Shown here: positions 8,737 to 17,145 of the stretch, piece by piece
Position numbering within the stretch: position 1 is the stretch's first letter
Layout of the letters: each line of letters starts with the position of its first letter
The notes under the pieces: model-generated
Databases searched by the model: none
What the model was told of the DNA's origin: nothing
What the model saw: only the letters and a program-made list of their open reading frames with translations
Position numbers and translations under genes: made by a program
Assembly (NCBI RefSeq): GCF_000313565.1
Contig: NZ_HE578930.1
Span: 62,001 to 126,000 of the forward strand
From: Dielma fastidiosa
GTDB lineage: Bacteria; Bacillota_I; Bacilli_A; Erysipelotrichales; Erysipelotrichaceae
DNA: 64,000 bases
Direction of reading: 5' to 3'

Positions 8737-9285
8737 ATGTCTTCTTTTGATTTATTATTACTGGGTCTGGCTTTAGCGATGGATGCCTTTGCGGTATCAA
8801 TTGCCAAGGGCATGGTTATCCGGCGATACTTATTGCCTAACGCGTTTAAAATTGCGTTCTTTTTCGCATTCTTTCAAGGCTTGATGCCCTTTTTAGGCTT
8901 TATGTTTGGCTGTATTTTTGATGAAAGACTGACAGCTGTATCCCACTTGCTCTCATTCTTAATTTTAACCTTTTTAGGCATCCAAATGATCCGCAGCCAT
9001 GAGGAACCCGATGACTGTCTGGATATTAAAAATATTCTTGTGCTTGCCGTTGCCACCAGTCTTGACGCGATGGCTGCCGGTTTAAGTCTTGCCTTTTTAG
9101 AAGTTGACATTATCATTGCTATCCTCTATATAATGGCCGTTACCTTCTGCCTCTGCTTCGCAGGTGCTATATTAGGGAAGAAATTGAATAAAATCTTAAA
9201 GAATAAGGCAACGATGTTTGGCGGTTTATTGCTGATTTTTATCGGTATAAAAATTATTATCGACCAAATCAGCAGTTTGGGGTAA
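8737..9285 (+). CDS. mntP: Manganese efflux pump MntP
   Basis: A 182-residue membrane protein with six predicted helices arranged as two repeats of three. Each repeat carries the conserved acidic motif, LALAMDAFAVSIAKG near residue 12 and VATSLDAMAAGLSLAF near residue 112, as in MntP, which exports Mn2+. The RBS GAAAGGGTG precedes the ATG. It is divergent from dtd. No yybP-ykoY Mn riboswitch fits in the 66-base gap upstream. It is followed closely by rarA, which starts 21 bases after its stop. Confidence 0.92.
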   Translation: MSSFDLLLLGLALAMDAFAVSIAKGMVIRRYLLPNAFKIAFFFAFFQGLMPFLGFMFGCIFDERLTAVSHLLSFLILTFLGIQMIRSHEEPDDCLDIKNILVLAVATSLDAMAAGLSLAFLEVDIIIAILYIMAVTFCLCFAGAILGKKLNKILKNKATMFGGLLLIFIGIKIIIDQISSLG

Positions 9286-9305
9286 AATAAGTTCAGGTGA
9301 TCCTA

Positions 9306-10565
9306 ATGAACGAACCTTTAGCTTTTCGCATGCGGCCAACAACCATTGATGAAATTGTCGGTCAGCAGCATCTTTTAGGTAAAAATGGAGTAATTCGACG
9401 CTGCATTGAACAGAAGCGTCTTTTTTCAATGATTTTTTATGGGCCGCCGGGCTGCGGCAAAACAACGCTGGCGATGGTGCTCGCCAATGAATTACAGCTG
9501 CCTTATCGATTATTTAATGCCGTTACCGGTAATAAGAAAGAGCTGGAAATTATTTTCAATGAAGCTAAATTCTCACCGGGTCTGGTTGTTATTATCGATG
9601 AGGTTCATCGCTTAAACAAAGATAAACAGGATCTGCTGCTGCCGCATGTTGAAAATGGATTGATCACGCTGATTGGCGCTACGACTTCCAATCCATTATT
9701 TGCAATCAATCCGGCAATCCGCTCACGCACCCATCTTTTTGAGATAAAATCAAATACCGCAGAGGATATCAGCGCCGCTTTGATGAATGCCATTCATTCA
9801 CCTAAAGGGCTTAATGACTCCGTTACTATCACTGATCCGGCATTAACAATTATTGCCCGTCATGCCAATGGCGATATCCGCTATGCGCTGAATATTCTTG
9901 AAATCTGCGCGCTGGCGTGTGAAACCGGCGAGATTAATGAAGCTTTAGTTGGACAATACAGCCAATTCCCCAACATGGGTTTCGATAAGGGAGACGATGG
10001 CCATTACGATGCTGTCAGCGCCTTTCAAAAGGCGATCCGCGGCAGTGATGTTGATGCTGCTCTCTATTATCTTGGCCGGTTAATTATGGCTGGTGACATG
10101 GATTCGATTGAGCGGCGGTTATTGGTGATTGCTTATGAGGATATCGGATTAGGCAATCCCGCGGCGGTAGCAAGAGTGATTAACGCCATTGATGCCGCTA
10201 AGCGAGTGGGTTTCCCTGAAGGAAGGATACCGTTGAGTGTCGCTATTATCGATTTATGCTTATCACCAAAATCTAAATCGGCAGAAGCCGCTATCGATCA
10301 GGTAATGTCTGAATTAGAGCGGCAGCCATTGCCAGTCCCTGATTACCTGAAATTCACACCGGTAAATTTGGCAGCTGATAAAAAATATCCTTATGATCGG
10401 CCAGATCTTTGGAATAGAATACAATATCTGCCGGATAAAATTGCCGGTATGCAGTTTTATCATCCACAGTTATCTGGTACCTATGAACAAACACTGGCAA
10501 ATAATTATGAAAAGCTGAAAAAGCAGCCGCGTTCGAATCGGCTGGATCTATTAAAGAAAAAATAA
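9306..10565 (+). CDS. rarA: Replication-associated recombination protein RarA (MgsA)
   Basis: A 419-residue AAA+ ATPase that acts at stalled replication forks. It begins with FRMRPTTIDEIVGQQHLLG. Walker A is FYGPPGCGKTT near residue 44 and Walker B is VVIIDEVHRL near residue 95; GATTSNPLFAINPAIRSR is the sensor-1/arginine-finger region. A C-terminal tetramerisation segment follows. The ATG at 9306 follows AGGTGA by five bases and is preferred to the in-frame GTG at 9297. It probably shares a transcript with mntP. Confidence 0.94.
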   Translation: MNEPLAFRMRPTTIDEIVGQQHLLGKNGVIRRCIEQKRLFSMIFYGPPGCGKTTLAMVLANELQLPYRLFNAVTGNKKELEIIFNEAKFSPGLVVIIDEVHRLNKDKQDLLLPHVENGLITLIGATTSNPLFAINPAIRSRTHLFEIKSNTAEDISAALMNAIHSPKGLNDSVTITDPALTIIARHANGDIRYALNILEICALACETGEINEALVGQYSQFPNMGFDKGDDGHYDAVSAFQKAIRGSDVDAALYYLGRLIMAGDMDSIERRLLVIAYEDIGLGNPAAVARVINAIDAAKRVGFPEGRIPLSVAIIDLCLSPKSKSAEAAIDQVMSELERQPLPVPDYLKFTPVNLAADKKYPYDRPDLWNRIQYLPDKIAGMQFYHPQLSGTYEQTLANNYEKLKKQPRSNRLDLLKKK

Positions 10566-10592
10566 AGATGGCACAGTACAGCCATCTTTTTA
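10564..10592. terminator. Terminator between rarA and the split regulator gene
   Basis: The 9-bp stem AAAGATGGC / GCCATCTTT has a T run on the plus strand and A-rich sequence on the other side. It can stop both converging transcripts. Confidence 0.8.
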
Positions 10593-11599
10593 CTTTACGC
10601 CTATAGCCTGTTCACTTTCCAATTCAGAATCCCTGCGTTTGATTTTATAAAACCAAACGATACTCAAGCCGTCAAGCAGCAGCAATATTGTCGAAATCAG
10701 AGGCTGTCCCTGTTGGCTTTTAGTCACCGGATCTTTTTTATACACGCTTCGCGCTTCATCATTAAAGCCAATTATGCCGCGGTATTCAATCAAACGATCG
10801 ATTGATTCAATTGCCTTATCTAAACCGGTTGGGTCAATGACCTTTAAATCATTTGAATAGGCAATATCTAAATCATAGACATAAAGCAGCCATTGATATT
10901 GATCTTTAAAAGTATCATAGCTTTGCTGAGTGTCAAATGTAATCGTATCTACGTGATTAACTGCTGCCCGATACAGTCCAAAACTGCCGCCAAGTATTAC
11001 TGTAAAGATGATAAGCAGTTGGGTCATCGAATGCTTGATCGTTTGTTTGCTTATACTGATTTGCACAGTATTCATTAACAGTAAAACAAACATACTGATC
11101 GTAACTAGAATCGGCAGCCATCGTATATAATCGCTGAATGTTAGATATACATAGGAAACCGTGTCATGAGCTGTCAGCTTTTGAAGCAGTAAATTGGCGC
11201 ACGGCATGACTAACAGCTGTGTTATCACCCATAGAGAACATACATTAAATAAACCAGTTGATGCCTGTTTACGGCTGATCTGATAGGCTTGTGAGCGCTG
11301 ATAAATCCGCAGAGCTATAACCAAGGCAAATAAATCGAAAATTAATTTTATCGCATAGGGTATGGAGAAATGATGAAGATAGAAATAAATGCCATAAAAC
11401 AGCAGTGTTCCGCCAATAAGCAGACAATAAGCAAACAGCAAGTAATCCTTATAATTTCCCATTAATAGCGTCTTCGTCATTATTTCATTTGGGATTGCGT
11501 TTTGATTCTTTTGATTCAGCAGTTCATCAAGCTTCATATCATATATTTCAGCAAGTCTTACCAGCATTACAATATCCGGCAATGTTCTGCCGGTTTCCC
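10590..11599 (-). pseudogene. C-terminal part of an XRE-family membrane-anchored regulator split by the mobile element
   Basis: The open frame enters from the element edge as ETGRTLPDIVMLVRLAEIYDMKLDELLN, the second half of an HTH_XRE domain (the usual W-E-x-G...LPDI pattern). Four to six hydrophobic segments and a long extracytoplasmic-looking loop follow. The missing first half of the domain, ending SQWETG, lies at 19665-19808 in the same orientation. Both pieces share GGGAAAC and join in frame to a 372-residue protein. No ribosome binding site serves this fragment, so it is probably not expressed unless the element excises. Confidence 0.85.
11593..11599. other. Left attachment core (GTTTCCC)
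   Basis: A seven-base sequence shared with the right end. It lies in the codons for Trp-Glu-Thr of the interrupted regulator. Family recombinases of this kind exchange strands at a central dinucleotide, so the true crossover is inside this core. Confidence 0.75.
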
Positions 11600-11625
11600 T
11601 TAGTTAAAAATATTACTCTTGTTGA

Positions 11626-13239
11626 TTACTCAACTTTTCCAATAAATCGGTAATATATCTCAATTTCCTGTATTCTTTCGTTATCCTCATTCGTTGTTGC
11701 TTCATGTATGAGGATTTTTTCTATCATGGCATTTAATAATGGTGCTGTCAGTTCCTTTGGTACGGAATATTCCTTGATTAACTCAATCCACTTTTCAGCA
11801 CCTATCATATCCTGTTCCATTTTACTTAGTTCTTCTCTTAGGCTTGTTATCTGCTGTTCCAGTTCTATCTGTTCTTTTTGGTACTTGCTGGACAACATCA
11901 CAAAATTTCGCTCTGTTATCTTCTCACAGGCTCTATCTTCATACATTTTCGCAAATAAACGGTCAATCTCATTTTGTCTGTTCTCGGCTTTCTTCAATGT
12001 ACTTGCCTTTTTCTTCTTTTCCCGTATTCTCTCTGCATTGCCAGCTTTCTGTATCTTGTTCAATACCTTTTCTTCGTCCTGCTGTACTGCCTTAGCCCAA
12101 TACTGCAAGCGTTCCAATACGGCTTGATACAGCACATCATAACGAATGTAGTGCATAGAACAATTACCTTTGCCAAACTGCCCGTAGTAACTGCAAGCAT
12201 AATAACTGTAAGGCGTTTTATTTGTCTTATTCGTTCCAAATCTCATAGACCAACCACAATCCGCACACTTGACAAGCCCTGCAAAAATCGGCGTTGCCTT
12301 TTCCTTTGTCTGTCTGCGTCTTGATTTTATCTGCTCCTGCACACGATAGAACACTTCCTTGTCAATAATCGGCTCGTGAGTGTTTTCTACTCGAAACCAT
12401 TCACTTTCGGGCTTACGCACTTTCTTTTTGCTCTTGAACGATACCGTAGACTGCATATTGTGAACACTGTTTCCGATATAAACCTCACTTTTCAATATCG
12501 CCTTGACATGAGCAATCGTCCACTCATAACGCTTACTTTCGGGTTTTCCCTCAAAGATATGTGCAAAAGTACCGTATCTTGTAAAATTTAGCCATGACGC
12601 TGTCGGAACTTTTTCTGCTCTTAACTGCTTTGTGATTTTTGCACTTCCGTAACCTTGATAGGCTAGGGAAAAGATTTTTTCAATAATCCATTTTGTTTCA
12701 TCATCAACCAACAGTTTTCCTTTGATGTCAGGGTGTTTCTTATATCCTAACGGAGCATAAGCACCGTAATGAGCCCCCTCCGCAAACTTTGTCTTAAATG
12801 CTGATTTGACTTTACGGCTTGTATCTCTTGCCACCCATTCATTGATGATGTTCTTAAATGGTGCAATCTCACTTTCGCCTTTTTCGCTGTCTACACCGTC
12901 ATCAATCGCTATGTAGCGGACATTATGACTAGGGAAATACAATTCTGTATATTGTCCTGTCATAATATAATTTCTGCCAAGACGGGAAAGGTCTTTCGTT
13001 ACAACACAGTTGATTTTTCCTGCCTCTATATCCTCAATCATTCTTTGAAAACTCGGTCTGTCAAAATTTGTTCCCGACCAGCCGTCATCAATATATTCAT
13101 CAATGACATTCAAATGATGTTCTTTTGCATATAAACGCAACATACTTCTCTGTGTGGTAATGCTGGAACTTTCGCCCTGTAATTCATCATCTCGGCTTAA
13201 CCTAAGATAAAGTGCAGTATTGTAAATCTGTTGTTTCAT
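11626..13239 (-). CDS. Large serine recombinase (TnpX/TndX-type)
   Basis: A 537-residue site-specific recombinase expected to excise and integrate the element. The N-terminal resolvase domain (about 1-160) has the catalytic serine in YLRLSRDD (S15) and VVTKDLSRLGRNYI with conserved arginines. A recombinase domain follows (GYGSAKITKQLRAEKVPT, about 170-300). Next comes a zinc-ribbon with CADCGWSM and YYACSYYG about residues 325-360, and then a long coiled coil rich in Glu and Lys (about 395-480). It is at the extreme left edge with its 3' end facing outward, as in Tn4451 and Tn5397. GGAGGATAACTGACA precedes the ATG. Confidence 0.95.
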   Translation of the reverse strand: MKQQIYNTALYLRLSRDDELQGESSSITTQRSMLRLYAKEHHLNVIDEYIDDGWSGTNFDRPSFQRMIEDIEAGKINCVVTKDLSRLGRNYIMTGQYTELYFPSHNVRYIAIDDGVDSEKGESEIAPFKNIINEWVARDTSRKVKSAFKTKFAEGAHYGAYAPLGYKKHPDIKGKLLVDDETKWIIEKIFSLAYQGYGSAKITKQLRAEKVPTASWLNFTRYGTFAHIFEGKPESKRYEWTIAHVKAILKSEVYIGNSVHNMQSTVSFKSKKKVRKPESEWFRVENTHEPIIDKEVFYRVQEQIKSRRRQTKEKATPIFAGLVKCADCGWSMRFGTNKTNKTPYSYYACSYYGQFGKGNCSMHYIRYDVLYQAVLERLQYWAKAVQQDEEKVLNKIQKAGNAERIREKKKKASTLKKAENRQNEIDRLFAKMYEDRACEKITERNFVMLSSKYQKEQIELEQQITSLREELSKMEQDMIGAEKWIELIKEYSVPKELTAPLLNAMIEKILIHEATTNEDNERIQEIEIYYRFIGKVE

Positions 13240-13264
13240 TGTCAGTTATCCTCCTTTATAACTA

Positions 13265-13325
13265 ACCCGTGTTTACAATACCTGCTTGCAAGTAAAGTAT
13301 AACACGGGTACTTTTTGTCATTCAA
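13265..13325 (-). promoter_or_regulatory. Recombinase promoter with an overlapping inverted-repeat operator
   Basis: On the minus strand TTGAAT (13320-13325) and TATACT (13296-13301) are 18 bases apart. A perfect 9-bp inverted repeat, ACCCGTGTT / AACACGGGT (13265-13273 and 13301-13309), brackets the -10 and start region. It suggests repression by a dimer. The sequence between the arms (CCTGCTTGCAAG) recurs at the right end of the element. Confidence 0.6.
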
Positions 13326-13350
13326 TCTATTTCTTACAACTGCACCGATT

Positions 13351-13518
13351 TTATGCGATTGTCTGCTTTGCTTTTTCCAGCATGACATCAGTTAGAAGTT
13401 CTTCCATTGTTTTGCCCTTTTCGGAAAAATGCTCTTTTACTACAATCTTTGTCTTTCCTCTGTTGCCAATGCCACACTTGCCATTTTTCTTTTGAATTGT
13501 TTTTACAGCATTATCAAT
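13351..13518 (-). CDS. TnpW-like transposon-encoded small protein
   Basis: A basic protein of 55 residues reading IDNAVKTIQKKNGK, then KTKIVVKEHFSEKGKTMEELL. This is the pattern of the TnpW family (a KTI-K-IG start, then VHFSxTSKET-like text), found next to TnpX-type recombinases. No ATG or good GTG/TTG precedes the conserved start. The position matching the family methionine is ATT at 13516-13518, eight bases after AAAGGGGG, so ATT may be the start. A longer reading from TTG at 13560 has no ribosome binding site. Role in transposition not established. Confidence 0.6.
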   Translation of the reverse strand: MDNAVKTIQKKNGKCGIGNRGKTKIVVKEHFSEKGKTMEELLTDVMLEKAKQTIA

Positions 13519-13960
13519 AACACATACCCCCTTTCTGTAAAATCTTTCTAAGCAATTCAACGGCTTTTGTCATAGCCCACAGGAGTTCCACCTCTGCATA
13601 GTTCTTATGTAGCCGTACCCATTGCGTGCGACGCTCTTAATGCTCAAGCTGTGGCTGTACGGGAGTATCATTATCTGACAGTACAGGTCATGGCGATAAA
13701 AGAGGACAAATCTTTTACAAGAACACAAATAGGTTTTCGCTCGCTCTTGCAGGGGAAAGGTCGTGGCGTATTTGTTTCAACGGCTAGCTGTCTGTCAAAC
13801 GTATTGAATTACTTTATTCAGTTGTCAAAGAACGATTGAAAGAAAAAAATCGTCTTTCCTATATATCGCGTTGGAAAAGAGGAGAAACGTAACCAAAATC
13901 CAAAACTTTTTCCATTATTAGTACAAATGGAACGGTTCATTTTGGCAATCAACGGTTGAT
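13519..13960. other. Intergenic region with a short open stretch upstream of the TnpW-like gene
   Basis: No complete gene is recognised. On the minus strand, 40 sense codons (13514-13636, after a TAA) read a protein-like helix, QWVRLHKNYAEVELLW, and end with a TGA overlapping the TnpW-like start. It lacks a convincing start codon, so it may be the remnant of a larger gene coupled to the next one. The rest is A/T-rich and leads into the repeat array. Confidence 0.35.
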
Positions 13961-14515
13961 TTTCTCCTTTTTCACTACTATCTGTACAGCAAACGTCCAT
14001 TTGCTAAGTTTAAATGGAAAAATTTTAACTTCTTTTCATGCACCATATAGGGATAGAAAATGTCATTTTGCTAAGTTGATGATGAAAAAAGAATATTTTC
14101 CTTTTCACACCCTAACTACCCAAACCATACCGTTACTGCCAACAATAGAATGAAATATTTTCTTTGCACCATATAGGGAACGGAAACCTTAAATTGTTAA
14201 GTTGAGAACAAAGTATTTTCATCTTTTCACATCAACACTCAACTGCTAATGCCTGTTTGAATACAAAATGATGATGTTTTTCCTCTTTTCACAGAAGACT
14301 GTCCACTAATCACGAATTTCCGTCATTTTTTCAAAACTTTTTTCTTCTTTCACTTCATATAGGGACAGCAAGCCCCGATTTAATGACCTATTTTCAAAAA
14401 AAGTTTAGATTTCCTTTTCTCGCACCATATCTGTACGCAAGTAGCCATTTTGTTGCAGATTTAATAAAAAATTTATTTTTCTTCTTTCACTTCACATAGG
14501 GAATGAAAACAGCTC
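13960..14515. repeat. Array of about nine degenerate direct repeats with ~65-bp period
   Basis: Units begin near 13966, 14031, 14101, 14158, 14223, 14286, 14347, 14413 and 14480, that is every 57-70 bases. The common core is TTTTCA-n-CACCATATAGGGAA followed by GAAAA, and a second block resembling TTTTGCTAAGTTGA. Five units keep CATATAGGG or CATATCTG; others have drifted. The array fills the gap 3' of mobT and holds no reading frame. Placement beside the relaxase gene suggests an iteron-like or single-strand-origin role, but this is inference. Confidence 0.65.
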
Positions 14516-14548
14516 TTTGCTGACTAAATCTGAAATTTTTCAATTACA

Positions 14549-15763
14549 TTAAAAAATACCGTCATTCTCTTGTGGAACAGCGGTATCTATACGTTCTTCT
14601 ATGGTTGATTTCTCTAATTGTAATAAATGTTTATGCTTGTCTTTTAGTTCTGCCTGCTCAATCATATCTTTCAGTATCGTTGTACGATTTTCTCTGTCTA
14701 ATGCCTGTACCATTTTTATGGTTGGTGCGACTTGTCTTTGTAGCCAATGCAACGCTTTTTGTAAAGTGTAAGGCTCTGGCTTTGTGGTTAAGCGTATCGG
14801 CTCTCTGTTTTCCCCTACAAACCATGCCCAATCATCATTTGTTATCCATTGACTTTTTGGCTTGTCGTCCTCTCTGTCAACAAAGCGGACATAATGATTG
14901 ATGATAGAAAAAGCGGTGCGTTCAGCGTCCCGATAGGTCAGTAAATCTACAACCGCATAATAGGCTCGTTCGTTCTTCATGCGTATTTCAAAACGGTTCT
15001 TAATCTCCGTATCTTCAATTTCTGTGCCATTCTTGACATACTGCTCATAATTTTTCTGATAAGCACACATATATAATTCGCTACTTGTTGAACCGAGATA
15101 TAAGGTTTCTCCTGTATTCTTTGGTAAATCGCTACCGCATTTTTCTGTACCGCTGTAATCTTTCTGCATACGGAAGTAGGAGATACATTCGCCAGCCTTG
15201 TATTTTTCCTTTAACTTTGGAATATCCAATATTCCTGCTTTATCATTGATAGCCAAATCAAGCCGTTTCATCACACCACCAGCCGTCATACAATCCAGCA
15301 TGAAGTCATACCATGAGCGTTCCTGTGCCAGTAGATAACATTCCATTTGCCGACAGCCTTTGCCTTTCAGTTCCAATAAAACACCTAAATGCTCCTGCAT
15401 GGAACACATGATATTGATGTCGCCAAGTACATATTTGCTTTCATATCCGTATTTTCCATAATCTTCATAAAGCATGTAATTAGATTTCAGTTGTAATACA
15501 TCACGGATAATCGCCAATGCGTCCGTAGTAGGAAAGCGGACACGAAAGTAATCAATCAATAAGAATAGTGGTTCTTGCGGATTGAAACGCTCAATCTGTT
15601 TTTCTATGATTTCTCTTAATTCGTCATTCAATGGCTGTTTTCCTTTTTCAATGCGGTTGTAATATTCACGGCTGATACCACAGGCAACAGCAAGCCTTGT
15701 TTGTGTTACTCCGTATTCCTCACGCTTTTGTCTTAGTTCTTCAATAAAGTTTTTATCATTCAT
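14549..15763 (-). CDS. mobT: MobT-type relaxase / replication initiation factor (Tn916 Orf20-like)
   Basis: A 404-residue protein. Residues 8-60 form an XRE-type helix-turn-helix (KREEYGVTQTRLAVACGISREYYNRIEKG). The rest matches the Rep_trans/replication-initiation-factor family: FLLIDYFRVRFPTTD, LDLAINDKAGILDI, GETLYLGSTSSELYMCAYQKNYEQ, IKNRFEIRMKNERAYYAV, and the tail LHWLQRQVAPTIKMV. The length equals Tn916 Orf20. Such proteins nick oriT and also start rolling-circle replication. It starts after GGAGGAATTGAAGA. Two hairpins lie upstream of it, so its level may be controlled by attenuation or termination. Confidence 0.9.
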   Translation of the reverse strand: MNDKNFIEELRQKREEYGVTQTRLAVACGISREYYNRIEKGKQPLNDELREIIEKQIERFNPQEPLFLLIDYFRVRFPTTDALAIIRDVLQLKSNYMLYEDYGKYGYESKYVLGDINIMCSMQEHLGVLLELKGKGCRQMECYLLAQERSWYDFMLDCMTAGGVMKRLDLAINDKAGILDIPKLKEKYKAGECISYFRMQKDYSGTEKCGSDLPKNTGETLYLGSTSSELYMCAYQKNYEQYVKNGTEIEDTEIKNRFEIRMKNERAYYAVVDLLTYRDAERTAFSIINHYVRFVDREDDKPKSQWITNDDWAWFVGENREPIRLTTKPEPYTLQKALHWLQRQVAPTIKMVQALDRENRTTILKDMIEQAELKDKHKHLLQLEKSTIEERIDTAVPQENDGIF

Positions 15764-15781
15764 TCTTCAATTCCTCCAATC

Positions 15782-15866
15782 AAAAAAGGCAACTACCATA
15801 ATTGATAATTGCCTGTCATTAAAAATCTGTATAGAAAAAGCAGTCAATCCTAAGACTAACTGCTTT
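15782..15866 (-). terminator. Tandem hairpins between the GyrI-like gene and mobT
   Basis: Reading the minus strand, hairpin one is AAAGCAGT / ACTGCTTT followed by TTCT. Hairpin two is GGCAA / TTGCC (with more imperfect pairing inside) followed by TTTTTT, only a few bases before the mobT ribosome binding site. A related pair of hairpins occurs at 16765-16865. Confidence 0.65.
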
Positions 15867-15890
15867 GTGTGTATGGATATAAAATTGCTT

Positions 15891-16361
15891 CTAATCTTGA
15901 ATAGGTATCCAAATTTCAATAACTGAATTATCACTATTCCAATGAAAACGATAATCGTATTTTTCAAAGTGTAGGATAATATCTTTTATAGGAATATACG
16001 ATGTACTAGGAATAATTTCTTCATAAATCTTGCCATAAGTTTCATATATTTTATCCATAGCACCAATATGCTCCACAACCAAATATTTATAAGACGGTAT
16101 TTCTTTATACAGAAAGCCCTCTGGGGTAATGGTTCTTTGGGGAATAGAACAGAAATAATAAAGTTTTCCATTTCTTCTTTCCATAAAAGCATATTTTACC
16201 CAATTTCCTGATTGTGAAAGATACGCTTTTTTCAAACTACTGTTAAACTTTCTCCAAAACTGTGTACTAATCTGAATATTCTTTTTTTGATAATTAGTCA
16301 GTTCTACTTCCTGCCCAATAACTGCAAATGCGTTTAATTCCTTTATAGAAAAATTTATCAT
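15891..16361 (-). CDS. GyrI-like / AraC effector-binding domain protein
   Basis: A 156-residue stand-alone effector-binding protein: MINFSIKELNAFAVIGQEVEL, then FWRKFNSSLKKAYL, KLYYFCSIPQ, then YKYLVVEHIGAM and the C-terminal strand VIEIWIPIQD, the typical ends of the GyrI/SOUL-like fold that binds small hydrophobic compounds. Its ATG overlaps the stop of the DUF3781 gene (ATGA), so the two are co-translated. Cargo of the mobile element; a drug-sensing or sequestering role is possible by family only. An alternative upstream start (16418) lies inside the DUF3781 gene. Confidence 0.8.
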   Translation of the reverse strand: MINFSIKELNAFAVIGQEVELTNYQKKNIQISTQFWRKFNSSLKKAYLSQSGNWVKYAFMERRNGKLYYFCSIPQRTITPEGFLYKEIPSYKYLVVEHIGAMDKIYETYGKIYEEIIPSTSYIPIKDIILHFEKYDYRFHWNSDNSVIEIWIPIQD

Positions 16362-16600
16362 TTTACCTTGTGAGAAGTGATAACGGTATAACTGTACGCA
16401 TTTACCGTTATAATACAATTATCAATCGTTATATACCAGTTTTTTCCTTTTCTTGTGATTTCCGCATTAGAAAGGCTAATTTTTTCTTTGCACCATTCAA
16501 TTACATTTTCTACATTCAAAGATAAGTTCTTTTTAATTCTAATAACGCCAAGTTCAGTTGTGTGAAGTCTTCCTAAGTTTTCCAGTAATTCATTTTCCAT
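16358..16600 (-). CDS. DUF3781 family protein
   Basis: An 80-residue protein with MENELLENLGRLHTTELGVIRIKKNL, then VIEWCKEKI and GKNWYITIDNCIITVNAYSYTVITSHK, the pattern of DUF3781 (LHTTELGxxRIKKNL...DNCxITINAxSYTIITAH). Function is unknown. Members often sit beside GyrI-like or AraC genes, as here with a four-base overlap. The start at 16600 was chosen over the in-frame one at 16615 to fit the family start; neither has a strong ribosome binding site. Confidence 0.8.
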   Translation of the reverse strand: MENELLENLGRLHTTELGVIRIKKNLSLNVENVIEWCKEKISLSNAEITRKGKNWYITIDNCIITVNAYSYTVITSHKVK

Positions 16601-16865
16601 ATTTTGATACCTCATTTTTCAGCAAATTTATTTGTATGTTTTATACCCCAATTATAACATTCTCATATCAGCACTACAATAAAAATAATTAAGCACCAAT
16701 AATCTTATTGAACATCTCCAACCGTAAATCTTTCACACCATCAGTGATAAACACTGAGCTGACAGCAATTACGACAACTACCATAATTGCCTGCACTTAA
16801 ATTTCTGCAAAAGAAAACGACAATCAATTTCTTATTTTTTGAAATCAACTGTCTTTCTCATATTT
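16601..16865. other. Leader region upstream of the DUF3781 gene with a second hairpin pair
   Basis: No gene. On the minus strand an imperfect hairpin, GACAGTTGATTTC / GAAATTGATTGTC, is followed by a T-rich run (16820-16862), and GCAATTA / TAATTGC brackets CAACTACC (16765-16790). The text CAACTACCATAATTG and its surroundings also occur at 15790, ahead of mobT. The module is therefore duplicated on both sides of the DUF3781/GyrI pair. Confidence 0.5.
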
Positions 16866-16869
16866 ACTA

Positions 16870-17110
16870 TTCAATTTTCATAGTGATATAGGTACAATTT
16901 ATATCACTACTGTAAAAATGGGGTTTTGCCTTATAAATACAGCGTTTTCCGCTTGTTAGTGTATAGTGTTTCTTGTTTTTTGTGCCCCCCTTGTTAGATA
17001 ACGGGGGCTTTGAACGGCTCGCAAGCTCGCCGAACCGCCGAAGCGAACCGCCCCCTTGCAAGCATGGCGGAAAAATCTTAAGGATTTTCCCGCCAACGTG
17101 GTCGGATCGC
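16870..17110. other. Candidate origin of transfer (oriT)
   Basis: A gene-free, G/C-rich region packed with inverted repeats. TAGTGATATA / TATATCACTA lies at 16879-16909. The stem GCCCCC / GGGGGC encloses TTGTTAGATAA (16984-17008). Another pair, GGCGGAAAAATC / GATTTTCCCGCC, lies at 17064-17093. On the minus strand the central hairpin reads CCCCCGTTATCTAACAAGG, which resembles the C-rich / TAACA / G-rich nick region known for MobT relaxases such as those of ICEBs1 and Tn916. It lies 5' of mobT, as in Tn916, separated by the DUF3781/GyrI cargo. Confidence 0.6.
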
Positions 17111-17145
17111 TCCGTCGGTTTAACAGCTTTTCTGTTTCTCTCTAG

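Noticed and set aside
10590-11582. Complete 330-residue regulator gene starting at TTG
   Set aside because: It starts in the middle of an HTH domain, lacks a ribosome binding site, and its first half is found beyond the element.
13651-13839. Plus-strand 62-residue ORF
   Set aside because: No ribosome binding site or family resemblance, and it is opposite to all element genes.
13960-14515. CRISPR array
   Set aside because: The repeats are degenerate rather than identical, the period is irregular (57-70), and there are no cas genes.
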